The notes: generated by a model not told the origin, from the letters alone. A DNA stretch of 64,000 nt from CADEDV01 sp964412375 (GCA_964412375.1 CAYPOD010000017.1:1-64000), one strand, 5' to 3'; shown: positions 33,337 through 41,866, counted from the stretch's first letter. Program-made: numbers and translations.

Positions 33337-34341
33337 TTGCCTGGCAAAATACTCATCACCGGCGGCACCGGATTTCTCGGTTCCTATATCATCAAAGTAT
33401 TGGTGGAAAAAGGCTATGCCGTTAGGGCCATCTGCAGAAGCAACAATCGGCCATCATGGATAGCTGCTGAAGTGTTGGAAAAAGTGGAATGGGTGGAAGG
33501 CGATGTGCTTGATGTGGTATCCCTGCAGGATGCAATGGAAGACATTGATACAGTTATTCATTCGGCAGCCATTGTTTCATTCGTGGCCAAAGAAAGAGCA
33601 CAAATGTATTTGGTGAATGTAGATGGCACAGCCAACGTGGTGAATGTTGCCCTGGAAAATAATATTAACCGCCTTGTGCATATCAGTTCCGTTGCGGCAT
33701 TGGGACGAACCGCAGGTGGCGGCAGGGTGAATGAAGAAAAAAAATGGGAAGACACGAAAGTGAATACGCATTATGCCCGCAGCAAATACAGGGCTGAGCT
33801 GGAAGTGTGGCGGGGGATGGCAGAAGGACTGGATGCTGTGATCCTGAACCCGAGCACCATTCTTGGTTATGGCGACTGGAACAGCAGTAGTTGCGCCATT
33901 TTTAAAAATATTTATAAAGGTTTCCGATGGTATAGTCCCGGCATCAACGGGTTTGTAGATGTGGAAGATGTGGCCAACGTAACCTTGATGCTGATGAAAA
34001 GCAATATCAGCGGTCAGCGGTTTATTGTAAATGGTGACACCTGGCCTTTTAAAAAACTTACCGACACCATTGCAGACGCTTTTGGCCGGAAAAGACCATC
34101 TGTAAAAACAACCCGCTTTTTATTGAATGTTGCCTGGAGAATGGAAAAATTAAAATCATTCTTTACAGGTAAAAAACCTTTGCTGACAAGGGAAAGTGCA
34201 AGAGTGGCTATGAGCAAAACATGGTTTGAAAACGATAAATTACTCCGGCAATTTCCGGAATTCACCTTCACCCCGCTGGATGAAAGCATCAAAAACGCCT
34301 GTGAGAAATACGCTGGCATGGTAAATGCAATGCAACGGTAG
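33337..34341 (+). CDS. NAD-dependent epimerase/dehydratase (extended SDR)
   Basis: A 334-residue extended SDR enzyme beginning at TTG 33337 (MPGKILITGGTGFLGSYI). No ATG precedes the glycine motif G-G-T-G-F-L-G, so the TTG is well supported. The catalytic Tyr and Lys lie in 'THYARSKYRAELEV' (Y-x-x-x-K) with Ser in 'LVHISSVAALG'. The middle has 'VILNPSTILGYGDW', and the C-terminal half is the substrate domain. The pattern is that of dihydroflavonol-4-reductase / 3-beta-HSD-like SDRs. Substrate is unknown. A TATCTTCG box lies at 33305-33312, near the -7 promoter position. It is 55 bases after hbd and could be co-transcribed. Confidence 0.88.
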   Translation: MPGKILITGGTGFLGSYIIKVLVEKGYAVRAICRSNNRPSWIAAEVLEKVEWVEGDVLDVVSLQDAMEDIDTVIHSAAIVSFVAKERAQMYLVNVDGTANVVNVALENNINRLVHISSVAALGRTAGGGRVNEEKKWEDTKVNTHYARSKYRAELEVWRGMAEGLDAVILNPSTILGYGDWNSSSCAIFKNIYKGFRWYSPGINGFVDVEDVANVTLMLMKSNISGQRFIVNGDTWPFKKLTDTIADAFGRKRPSVKTTRFLLNVAWRMEKLKSFFTGKKPLLTRESARVAMSKTWFENDKLLRQFPEFTFTPLDESIKNACEKYAGMVNAMQR

Positions 34342-34378
34342 TCCTATGGATTGTATCTTTAGTCCGCAATCATCAGCT

Positions 34379-35455
34379 ATGCAAACATTTCGTTTAGTTT
34401 TCCTGGCGTTATTTACTTTCTCAACCTTCATGGCCAGCAGCCAGTTTACGGTCAGCGGTGTCGTGCTTGACTCTGCCACCCGTGAACCCCTCAATTCGGC
34501 TTCGGTTTTTTGCCAGAACACTACCCTGGGCACTACTACAAACAAAGAGGGTGAGTTTGTGCTGCAACTGAAATCAGGTGGGTATGAACTGGTATTCACC
34601 TATACCGGCTATCTCACACAAACTGTTCGTGTAACCGGCGAAACCAACCGGTTTGAAATTTTATTGTCAAAAGAAGATAAAAGCCTGAGTGAAGTGGTGA
34701 TCACGGCCAGCAATGAAGTGGCAGATGGCTGGGAAAAATATGGCGATTTCTTTCTTCAGCATTTTATCGGCGCCACTCCTTTTGCGGAGAAATGCAGCAT
34801 TCAAAACCCGGAAGCAATAAAGTTCTTCTATTACCGCCGCACTGATAAACTGAAAATACTGGCTACCGAGCCGCTCAGGATAAGCAATGAAGCTCTTGGT
34901 TACGATTTGCATTACCAGCTTGACTCATTTGTATATTTTTACAAAACAGAATTGAGTTCTTACAGGGGCACCTGCTTCTTCACGGAAAAATTAGGAACGG
35001 TAAGCCAGGCAATGGTATGGAAAGCTAACCGTGAAAATGCTTACTATGGTTCCCGCTTGCATTTTATGCGGTCTGTTTATGACAGTACTTTAAAAAAAGA
35101 AGGATTCACCGTTTCTGTGCTGGATGAAACTGATAAAACAAAATTTGGTCTTTTGACCAATCCTTTATCGGAAAAATATTACCAGGGTGCTGACTCGCTG
35201 GATGAAGTGGAATTATTTTACCCGCAAAAGATCAGCGTAGCCTATACCAAGTCTGTTCCCGAAAATGAATACCTGCAACAGGCAGGGTTGCCAATGGATG
35301 TGGGAGTGCAGATATCCTACATTGATATGCTCCAGCCGATAGCCATTAAACAGAATGGATATTACTATGATCAGCGGGATTGGGTGAACCAGGGATACTG
35401 GAGCTGGAAAAACCTGGCGGACCTGCTGCCTTATGATTTCTGGCCCTATCAATGA
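34379..35455 (+). CDS. Secreted protein with carboxypeptidase-like regulatory domain
   Basis: A 358-residue protein starting at ATG 34379 (MQTFRLVFLALFTFSTFMASSQ), which gives a clean signal peptide. An earlier in-frame ATG at 34325 overlaps the upstream gene. Residues about 23-105 form a carboxypeptidase-D regulatory-like domain ('VSGVVLDSATREPLNSASVF', 'LGTTTNKEGEFVLQLKSGGY', 'YELVFTYTGYLTQTVRVTG'), as at the start of SusC-type receptors. The remaining part is unlike a TonB barrel: 'YGDFFLQHFIGATPFAEKCS' and 'LSEVVITASNEVADGWEKYG'. This is the DUF5686-like or related carboxypeptidase-like group found in Bacteroidota. The function is unknown. A TATCTTTA box is at 34354-34361. Its stop abuts the convergent lpxD stop. 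Confidence 0.83.
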   Translation: MQTFRLVFLALFTFSTFMASSQFTVSGVVLDSATREPLNSASVFCQNTTLGTTTNKEGEFVLQLKSGGYELVFTYTGYLTQTVRVTGETNRFEILLSKEDKSLSEVVITASNEVADGWEKYGDFFLQHFIGATPFAEKCSIQNPEAIKFFYYRRTDKLKILATEPLRISNEALGYDLHYQLDSFVYFYKTELSSYRGTCFFTEKLGTVSQAMVWKANRENAYYGSRLHFMRSVYDSTLKKEGFTVSVLDETDKTKFGLLTNPLSEKYYQGADSLDEVELFYPQKISVAYTKSVPENEYLQQAGLPMDVGVQISYIDMLQPIAIKQNGYYYDQRDWVNQGYWSWKNLADLLPYDFWPYQ

Positions 35456-36403
35456 TCATTTCTTTCCCATCACTTTCTCCCATAGCAGGGGAATGCGTTT
35501 GATCCAGACCAGTTCTCTTTTTTTATCGGCTGCATCTTCGGCCGGTGATCCAAAATATGTTTTGCCAGCTGCCAAAGAAGCCGCCACGCCGCTTTGTGCA
35601 TAAACAACAGCACCCTGTCCGACAGTAAGTGTTTTACTTACCCCTACCTGTCCCCATAGGATTACATTATCTTCTATCGTTGTGCCTCCGGCAATTCCCA
35701 CCTGCCCGGCAAACAGGCAGTTCTTTCCAACAATGGTATCGTGACCGATATGAACAAGATTATCCATCTTGGTGCCACGGCCAATTATGGTGTCATTCGT
35801 TACTCCGCGGTCTATTGTGCAATTGGCACCTATCTCCACGTCATTCTCAATCACCACCCTGCCGCAACTGGTCATTTTCTTATAATGCACATCACGGCTG
35901 ATCTTTTTATTATAGTAAAATGCGTCGCTGCCAATGACAGTGCCGGCCTGTATGATTACATCATCGCCAATCATGCAGTTGTCCAGTATGGTCACATTGG
36001 GGTGTATCAAACAATTCTTCCCGATGACTACCCCGTTGCCAATGAATGCTCCGGGCATGATGATGGTTCCCTCGCCAATAACAGCCGAATCACTAATGGC
36101 TTTGACCGAAGGTTGTGAAGGGTTGTAATGTTTCACAATTTTAAGATAGGCTTCAAATGGCTCTTCGGTCAGCAGCAACGCTTTTCCCTCCGGAAAATCC
36201 ACTTCCTGGTTAATGATGATAAAACTTGCAGCGGACCGGATACATTTTTCATAATACTTGGGATGATCCACAAACACAAGATCACCCTCTTCCACCCGGT
36301 GAATTTCATTGATGCCTGTGGCCGAAGCGCCACTGTTGCCAATGATCCTTGCATCGATCAATGATGCGATCTCTGTTAGCGGAACCGGTTTTTTAAAACG
36401 CAT
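35456..36403 (-). CDS. lpxD: LpxD-type UDP-3-O-acylglucosamine N-acyltransferase
   Basis: A 315-residue acyltransferase starting at ATG 36403 (MRFKKPVPLTEIASLIDARI). The N-terminal uridine-binding domain includes 'EIHRVEEGDLVFVDHPKYYE' and 'SAASFIIIN'. The left-handed beta helix has many hexapeptide repeats such as 'IGNGVVIGKNCLIHPNVTIL' and 'IGANCTIDRG', with the catalytic His in 'MDNLVHIGHDTIVGKNCLFA'. LpxD adds the second acyl chain in lipid A synthesis. In many Bacteroidota the main lpxD sits with lpxC-fabZ and lpxA. Here it is alone, so it may be a second paralogue. The gene ends exactly next to the convergent gene at 35455. Confidence 0.88.
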   Translation of the reverse strand: MRFKKPVPLTEIASLIDARIIGNSGASATGINEIHRVEEGDLVFVDHPKYYEKCIRSAASFIIINQEVDFPEGKALLLTEEPFEAYLKIVKHYNPSQPSVKAISDSAVIGEGTIIMPGAFIGNGVVIGKNCLIHPNVTILDNCMIGDDVIIQAGTVIGSDAFYYNKKISRDVHYKKMTSCGRVVIENDVEIGANCTIDRGVTNDTIIGRGTKMDNLVHIGHDTIVGKNCLFAGQVGIAGGTTIEDNVILWGQVGVSKTLTVGQGAVVYAQSGVAASLAAGKTYFGSPAEDAADKKRELVWIKRIPLLWEKVMGKK

Positions 36404-36823
36404 AACGACTGGTTTTGACAAAGGTAATAAGCAGGTAAATGGTCTTGCTTTTTTAAAAATGGCCAATCAGGGGGTGCAAAGGGTCTTTTTATACCGGAAG
36501 TAGAAAATTTTTTTTATGCCCTTATAACTGTGCAAATCTCATTGTTTTTTTATAGACTATAAATTTTGTTACACAGTTCATCGCTTATTTCGATTCTACA
36601 CATCTAAAAAACACAACTGATGAAATGCAGGCTGGTCAAGGGTTTCATTGAATTGATTTTTTTCAGTTGTTATAACGATCACTACCTGCAAACATTACAT
36701 GTGAACATTTCATTTCAATTTCATACAAAAAACATCGTTCCTTATCCACAAGCCGGATTAAAATGTGAATAAAAAATTTTGGAAAATTTTTTTGGTTAGG
36801 GAAAATTATTTTTAATATTGTGT

Positions 36824-36897
36824 CGGGAAATTTATTTCCCGTACTTACTAACCCATCCATATAAATGATCCCTCCGGTACTCCGGGGGGGTTTTTTA
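36824..36897 (+). ncRNA. Candidate small RNA ending in a terminator
   Basis: CGGGAAAT (36824-36831) pairs with ATTTCCCG (36834-36841). Further on, CCCTCCGG (36870-36877) pairs with CCGGGGGG (36882-36889, one G-U) and is followed by T6 (36891-36896), a strong plus-strand intrinsic terminator. There is no plus-strand gene upstream to use it, since lpxD runs the other way, so a short transcript starting in 36780-36825 is the likely user. No known RNA family is recognised. Confidence 0.4.
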
Positions 36898-36953
36898 TTA
36901 TAGCCCTGTCACTTTTTCTACTGCCAGGAGATAACATGCCAGCAAAGGGAGAA

Positions 36954-36985
36954 TTGATTTTATTAGTAACAATAAAATACCTTTA
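36954..36985 (+). promoter_or_regulatory. Promoter of yicC
   Basis: TTG at 36954-36956, a 21-base spacer and TACCTTTA at 36978-36985 fit the TTG-N19-21-TAnnTTTG promoter of Bacteroidota. The yicC ATG is 20 bases downstream. Confidence 0.5.
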
Positions 36986-37005
36986 CATCAATCAAATTAA
37001 TATCC

Positions 37006-37881
37006 ATGCTGAAATCAATGACCGGCTTCGGAAGGGCTGAAAGAAATGCCGGTAACAAAACTTTTTTAGTTGATATAAAATCGCTTAACGGAAAACAGTT
37101 TGAACTGAACCTGAAATTGCCCGCTATCCTCAAGCCTTTCGAATTCGACATCCGCCGCCTCCTTTCAGAAAAGCTGGGACGCGGCAGCGTGGATTGTACG
37201 ATTAGTCTCAAAGACACCGGCGATGCCAAACCCGTTACCATTAATACCGACCTGGCCAAAGCCTATTATAAACCCCTGGCTGAATTATCTGCTTCGCTGA
37301 ACCTTGATCCTTCTCACATCCTCAGTACCCTGGTGAAGCTCCCGGAAGTAATCACTCCCAGCAGTGAAACACTCGGCGATAAAGAATGGGAGGAATTTCA
37401 ACAGGTATTACTCGCTGCGATTGATGACCTGAACCTGCACCGGCTGGAAGAAGGCAAGTCACTGGAAGAAGACCTGCTGGTAAGGATAGAAAACATTCTC
37501 AAACAACAGGATGAAGTAATTAAACTGGAACCCCTGCGCCAGCAAAAAATCCGGGATAGCATCACTAAGCTGCTGGAAGAACATGTAGGCAAAGAACATT
37601 ACGATGCTAACCGGCTGGAACAGGAACTGATCTATTACATTGAAAAAATTGACATCAGCGAAGAGCAGGTGAGGCTGAAGAACCATTGTGAATATTTCAG
37701 GACTATCCTGAACGAAAAAGAGGAAGCAAAAGGAAAGAAACTGTCTTTTGTTTTGCAGGAGATTGGCCGGGAGATCAATACCACCGGTTCTAAAGCTTAT
37801 GATGCCAGCATCCAGAAATGCGTGGTGATGATGAAAGACGAACTGGAAAAAGCGAAAGAGCAGGTGCTGAATGTGCTATAA
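37006..37881 (+). CDS. yicC: YicC family endoribonuclease
   Basis: A 291-residue protein that matches YicC/YloC across its length. It begins 'MLKSMTGFGRAERNAGNKTF', with the family's S-M-T-G-F-G/A-R motif, and ends 'SKAYDASIQKCVVMMKDELE' (the DUF1732 C-terminal domain: 'KNHCEYFRTILNEKEEAKGK', 'KLSFVLQEIGREINTTGSKA'). In Escherichia coli, YicC is an endoribonuclease that helps degrade small RNAs, and the Bacillus relative YloC also cuts RNA. In many genomes it is followed by gmk, but here the next gene is gldH. It is probably expressed from the promoter at 36954-36985. Confidence 0.93.
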   Translation: MLKSMTGFGRAERNAGNKTFLVDIKSLNGKQFELNLKLPAILKPFEFDIRRLLSEKLGRGSVDCTISLKDTGDAKPVTINTDLAKAYYKPLAELSASLNLDPSHILSTLVKLPEVITPSSETLGDKEWEEFQQVLLAAIDDLNLHRLEEGKSLEEDLLVRIENILKQQDEVIKLEPLRQQKIRDSITKLLEEHVGKEHYDANRLEQELIYYIEKIDISEEQVRLKNHCEYFRTILNEKEEAKGKKLSFVLQEIGREINTTGSKAYDASIQKCVVMMKDELEKAKEQVLNVL

Positions 37882-37916
37882 TTGCCGCTACTGATAATTC
37901 CTTCTTAATATCTTTG
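37882..37916 (+). promoter_or_regulatory. Promoter of gldH, possibly giving a leaderless mRNA
   Basis: TATCTTTG (37909-37916) is a perfect TAnnTTTG box. A TTG lies at 37882-37884 with a 24-base spacer, longer than usual. The box ends four bases before the ATG at 37921, so the transcript would start at or next to the start codon. Confidence 0.45.
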
Positions 37917-37920
37917 GCTG

Positions 37921-38391
37921 ATGAAATACATAAAAGGATCCTGTCTCTTTATTATGTCCTGCTCTTTATGCCTTGTCTCCTGCAGCACAGTTGATCTTTA
38001 TGAAAAATCTGTTGCACTGCCGGGTCATAAATGGAGTAGCAGCTACAGGCCGGCTTTCAGCTTTACCATTAAAGACAGCACTGCACCTTACCAGCTTTTC
38101 CTGGTGCTGCGTCATACTGAAAAATATAATTTCAACAATATTTACATCAACCTGCATGCGGTTCTGCCCGGTCTTGACACCCTCAGCATCCGGAAAGACC
38201 TTATCCTGGCAACAAACGAGAAAGGATGGCTGGGCATCGGCATGGATGATATTTACGAACATCGCATTAAACTCGGCGATCCCGAATACCTGAAAGCAGG
38301 CACTTATACTTTCACGATTGAACAGATCATGCGGGAAGACCCCCTGGAGCATGTGATGAATGCCGGCATCCGGGTGGAAAAACAACCCTGA
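37921..38391 (+). CDS. gldH: Gliding motility lipoprotein GldH
   Basis: A 156-residue lipoprotein (signal 'LFIMSCSLCLVSC', Cys21). The GldH signatures are 'DLYEKSVALPGHKW', 'YQLFLVLRHTEKYNFNNIYI', 'GMDDIYEHRI' and 'YTFTIEQIMREDPLEHVMNA'. GldH is one of the lipoproteins needed for gliding in Flavobacterium johnsoniae. Its relatives are retained in Bacteroidota that glide and in some that do not. It is found in single copy, as here, often near unrelated genes. Its 3' end is five bases from the histidine kinase start, so gldH, kinase and regulator probably form one transcript. No other gld or T9SS genes lie next to it, although a DUF6089 gene is at 58 kb. Confidence 0.9.
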   Translation: MKYIKGSCLFIMSCSLCLVSCSTVDLYEKSVALPGHKWSSSYRPAFSFTIKDSTAPYQLFLVLRHTEKYNFNNIYINLHAVLPGLDTLSIRKDLILATNEKGWLGIGMDDIYEHRIKLGDPEYLKAGTYTFTIEQIMREDPLEHVMNAGIRVEKQP

Positions 38392-38395
38392 GCCT

Positions 38396-39385
38396 ATGAA
38401 CGATCTGAGCCGTAAAAGATTGCAGAAGGCAACCATCATCTATTGGACCATGCTGCTTTATATCATTGCCGCACTGGTGTGGTGGTTTATCATTCTTGAA
38501 AAGCAAAACCGCCAGATGGGTGATATGCGTTACAAAGCCCTGAAAGAAAAGTCAGCCACATTTAGCCCCGCAGAAATACAACTGCAACAGGAGAAAATTG
38601 ATGCTGATTTGAGGAGAAACACAACAAAATACCTGGCAGAGGGCATCACTTTTCTTATCCTTATCCTGATCGGCGCTGCATTTGTATATCGTTCTGTACG
38701 CCGGCAATTTAAGATGCAGCAGCAACAGCAGCATTTTATGATGGCGGTGACCCATGAACTGAAAACACCTGTTTCGGTAGCCCGGCTGAACCTTGAAACC
38801 ATTCAGAAGTATTCACTTGACCCTGACAAGGAAAAAAAACTGATCCGCAACACACTGGAAGAAATTGCCCGACTCAATACTCTTACCAATAACATTCTCA
38901 TTTCTTCGCAACTGGAAGGTGGCGGCTACCGCTCAACCCGTGAAGAACTGGATCTTTCCTATTTGCTGAAAGATTGTATCAATGATTTCCGGATCCGGTT
39001 TCCCGAAAGAATATTTAACGAAAGCATTGATCCCGACAGTGAGCTAAAAGGCGACCCTTTGCTGATCCAGATGCTGTTTAACAACCTGATGGAAAATGCC
39101 ATCAAATATTCGCCGAAAGAAAGCCCGGTTGGCATAACAGCCATAAAGAAAGAAAATACTGTGATTGTGGAAATAACCGATGAGGGTCCCGGCATCCCGG
39201 ACGAAGAAAAGAGTAAGATTTTTACCCGTTTTTACCGGATCGGAAATGAAAATACCCGGAAAGCACAAGGCACAGGGCTGGGTCTCTATCTTTGCAGCAG
39301 GATAGCCGCCGATCACAATGCCGACATTTCGGTGACAAACCATTCTCCCCGCGGCTGTACATTTGCAGTCACTTTTTATACCTGA
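38396..39385 (+). CDS. Sensor histidine kinase
   Basis: A 330-residue kinase starting at ATG 38396 (MNDLSRKRLQKATIIYWTML). A frame open from 38360 overlaps gldH and is not used. It has two transmembrane segments (about 14-34 and 85-98) around a short periplasmic loop of about 50 residues that is too small for a known sensor fold. The HisKA motif 'MMAVTHELKTPVSVARLNLE' carries His120. HATPase boxes follow: 'NNLMENAIKYSP' (N), 'VEITDEGPGIPDEEKSKIFT' (G1/F) and 'GTGLGLYLCSRIAADH' (G2). The response regulator follows after 3 bases, so they form a pair. The signal is unknown. Confidence 0.92.
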   Translation: MNDLSRKRLQKATIIYWTMLLYIIAALVWWFIILEKQNRQMGDMRYKALKEKSATFSPAEIQLQQEKIDADLRRNTTKYLAEGITFLILILIGAAFVYRSVRRQFKMQQQQQHFMMAVTHELKTPVSVARLNLETIQKYSLDPDKEKKLIRNTLEEIARLNTLTNNILISSQLEGGGYRSTREELDLSYLLKDCINDFRIRFPERIFNESIDPDSELKGDPLLIQMLFNNLMENAIKYSPKESPVGITAIKKENTVIVEITDEGPGIPDEEKSKIFTRFYRIGNENTRKAQGTGLGLYLCSRIAADHNADISVTNHSPRGCTFAVTFYT

Positions 39386-39388
39386 CCG

Positions 39389-40096
39389 ATGAGTGAAGAA
39401 AAAAAAAGCTCTGTTTTGCTGGTAGAGGATGAAGAAAATCTACATGAAGCTCTTCGCCTGAATTTAGAGCTGGAAGGATACAGTGTAACCTCGGCCTTTG
39501 ACGGCGCCGCTGCTCTGAAATCTCTTGAAGCGGAATATTTCGATCTGATCATATTGGATGTGATGCTGCCTGAAGTGGATGGTGTGACCGTTGCTGAAAC
39601 GATCCGGTTGAGCAACAATGAAGTGCCCATCCTGATGCTCAGCGCCAAGAATAGCAGCGCCGACAGGGTGCTGGGTTTAAAAAAAGGTGCTGATGATTAT
39701 CTTACCAAACCCTTCAATCTTGAAGAGTTGCTTCTGCGGGTGCAAAAACTGATCAATAAGAATAAAAAACTGCAGGATAAATCAACAGTCGGCAATACTT
39801 ATTCATTCGACAACAATATCATTGATTTCAAAGCCCAGGAAGTAACCACCGGTAAAGGACAAAAGATTCAACTCAGCAAGAAAGAAACCATGCTGCTGAA
39901 GTTACTGATCGAAAACAAGAACGAAGTGGTGCCCCGGGAGAAAATTTTACAGGCTGTGTGGGGTTATAATGTTTACCCCACTACACGGACGATAGATAAT
40001 TTCATTCTCAACTTCCGTAAATACTTTGAAGAAGACAGCCGTAATCCCCGGTATTTCCATTCTGTGAGAGGGGTTGGTTATAAATACGCCGAATGA
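39389..40096 (+). CDS. OmpR-family response regulator
   Basis: A 235-residue regulator. The receiver domain has the acidic pair in 'VLLVEDEENLHEALRLNLEL', the phosphoacceptor Asp57 in 'DLIILDVMLPEVDGV', Thr/Ser in 'LMLSAKNSSADRVLGLKKGA' and Lys in 'DDYLTKPFNLEELLLRVQKL'. The C-terminal winged helix ends 'RTIDNFILNFRKYFEEDSRN' and 'YFHSVRGVGYKYAE', as in PhoB/OmpR proteins. It is the likely partner of the kinase three bases upstream. Target promoters are not evident. Its stop codon abuts the stop of the convergent BatD gene. Confidence 0.93.
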   Translation: MSEEKKSSVLLVEDEENLHEALRLNLELEGYSVTSAFDGAAALKSLEAEYFDLIILDVMLPEVDGVTVAETIRLSNNEVPILMLSAKNSSADRVLGLKKGADDYLTKPFNLEELLLRVQKLINKNKKLQDKSTVGNTYSFDNNIIDFKAQEVTTGKGQKIQLSKKETMLLKLLIENKNEVVPREKILQAVWGYNVYPTTRTIDNFILNFRKYFEEDSRNPRYFHSVRGVGYKYAE

Positions 40097-41866
40097 TCAG
40101 GAACGGACTTGCTCCAGCAGGTTTTTTACTTCTGCCAGCAATGCTTCCCTGTTTTCCTCAATAGCCGCCTGTGTGAACATGCCCGCTTCGCAAATTTCCA
40201 GCACCTGTAAAATCTTTACCCGGACATTACCGTCACTCACAGATAACTTTTCTGCCAATACTGATTTATTCATTTCCGAGCCGGATAATTGAAACAAGAG
40301 GGCTAACCGACTCCAGATGGCCTGGTGTAATGCTGCATAAAATTTTTGGTCATTGTTTTCTATTTCCAGGTAAGCCGGTTGCAGGCTTGTTTCTGTTGAA
40401 GGAACCACTGGTAGTGCATGTTCTTCAGCAATTGCAGGTTTTATACTTTTTTTATGCAGCATCCAGTAGAGCAGCACCAGCAACACTGCAGCCACCACGA
40501 TGCCTGCTGCAATAAAACTTACTTTCCGGTTAATAGCAGTAACAGATACTTTCTTTGTTCCGGTTTCAGCCAGTTCTGTTTTCTTTTCCTCATCCAGGAT
40601 TATCAGTTTCAAGGGTTGTGCAGTCACCGTTTTGTAGTGATTACTATCGGGATCAAAAAATGATAATTTTATGGCCGGCAGCAGGTAATTGCCCGATTTA
40701 GATGAAACAAATGCATAACGAAAAGTTTTGGATCCGCTCAGTGGGGCAACAGCTTTGTCAAGCACTTCGTTCACAACTGGATCAAAGCCCTCTATCCCTT
40801 CCGGCCAGTTTATCTCCGGCGCTGTCAGTTGCGGAAAATTCCCCTTGCCCCGGATTGTGAGAACCAACCATCCTTCCTCGTTCTTTGCCAGCCTTTCATT
40901 TAGCAAAGTAGCATTGATACTGAAACGACCGGTGCCCCCATGGTAGCTATCGGGAACCGGTGATGAAGGCCGTGGTTTCACCTTTATGGTAACGGATGTG
41001 GTCTTTACAGTTGTTTCAAATGTTTCTGTGCCGGGAATATTATCCTCTTCTTCACCTCCTGCTCCTTCTGCAATTTTTTGTTCCGGCTTGCGGGAAATTG
41101 CACTTCTGGAAAAACGAACCCGGTTGTTGATCTCCATCGGGTCAATGATGTATTCTCCCGCTTGTAAAGGGTATAACTGGACTTGCCGGATAGTATGCAC
41201 ATCGAAGAGTTTTCCGTTGACTCTTTCGGTGGTCATCACTTTATCACGAAGGTTCAGCATATCAAAAACAGTAAACCCGTAAAAACCGGGGTTCTTGACA
41301 ATCTCTGAACTGGACTCTAATCTTGAATATAATTTGAACGTGGCCACAACCGGCTGACCGGGATAGCAGCTTTGTTTATCCACCAGTACTTTCACAAAAA
41401 GATTTTGCCTGATCTTTTCTAACGGGTCTTCTCCCGGCAGCAAAAGATAAGAGCTCATATCTGCAGGAGTGCCGTTCTGTTGTTGCCTGGCCTGCGCAGG
41501 AAGGATCACATCCACCCAGGCATCCTGGCTGCGATAAACAACATCGTTGATGCGGATGGCTGCTCCTTGTATTTTATACCTGCCCGGCTTCAATGCCAGT
41601 AATGTATAAACCGTGTTTTTTAAATAGCTCTTTTTTCCTCCGGTCATTGCATCGTTGCTATACTGCTCTGGTCCGCTTACAAAACGAAAACCACGAAAGG
41701 GCGGCGGGATCAGCAACCCGTCTGTTTCTGCATTTTCAACCACATATTGCACCCGGAATGACTCACCTGCCACCACAGGTTGCTGCGGAACAATAGTTCT
41801 GAACAACACCTGGGCCTGTAAGAACCCACTATACAGGAAAAAAAATATGACGAGAGTCTTTCGCAT
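40097..41866 (-). CDS. BatD family protein
   Basis: A 589-residue protein with a signal peptide (MRKTLVIFFFLYSGFLQAQ). The BatD/DUF7379-like N-terminal half is beta-rich with 'PQQPVVAGESFRVQYVVENA', 'FVSGPEQYSNDAMTGGKKSY', 'GRYKIQGAAIRINDVVYRSQ' and 'QSCYPGQPVVATFKLYS'. A transmembrane segment lies near residue 455 ('KVSFIAAGIVVAAVLLVLLY'), and a helical tail of about 100 residues is cytoplasmic. BatD belongs to the Bat (Bacteroides aerotolerance) group, which usually lies with the MoxR ATPase and batA, batB, batC and batE. Those partners are not in this window, so this copy is isolated. Confidence 0.87.
   Translation of the reverse strand: MRKTLVIFFFLYSGFLQAQVLFRTIVPQQPVVAGESFRVQYVVENAETDGLLIPPPFRGFRFVSGPEQYSNDAMTGGKKSYLKNTVYTLLALKPGRYKIQGAAIRINDVVYRSQDAWVDVILPAQARQQQNGTPADMSSYLLLPGEDPLEKIRQNLFVKVLVDKQSCYPGQPVVATFKLYSRLESSSEIVKNPGFYGFTVFDMLNLRDKVMTTERVNGKLFDVHTIRQVQLYPLQAGEYIIDPMEINNRVRFSRSAISRKPEQKIAEGAGGEEEDNIPGTETFETTVKTTSVTIKVKPRPSSPVPDSYHGGTGRFSINATLLNERLAKNEEGWLVLTIRGKGNFPQLTAPEINWPEGIEGFDPVVNEVLDKAVAPLSGSKTFRYAFVSSKSGNYLLPAIKLSFFDPDSNHYKTVTAQPLKLIILDEEKKTELAETGTKKVSVTAINRKVSFIAAGIVVAAVLLVLLYWMLHKKSIKPAIAEEHALPVVPSTETSLQPAYLEIENNDQKFYAALHQAIWSRLALLFQLSGSEMNKSVLAEKLSVSDGNVRVKILQVLEICEAGMFTQAAIEENREALLAEVKNLLEQVRS

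Larger units (their letters stand above)
36404..37005. other. AT-rich non-coding stretch with DnaA-box-like sites
   Basis: About 600 bases between divergent lpxD and yicC without a convincing gene. TTATCCACA, the standard DnaA box, lies at 36742-36750. A reverse-oriented TTATTCACA (as TGTGAATAA) lies at 36764-36772. An A/T stretch follows at 36771-36820 with 'GGAAAATTTTTTTGG'. Then come a perfect hairpin at 36824-36841 and a terminator at 36870-36896. This could be an origin-like site, a DnaA-controlled promoter, or the gene for a small RNA. An ORF of 50 codons at 36620 is not supported. Confidence 0.4.

Noticed and set aside
36620..36772. Short plus-strand ORF of 50 codons upstream of yicC
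   Set aside because: No family-like sequence, no promoter, and it spans the AT-rich region with DnaA-box-like words.
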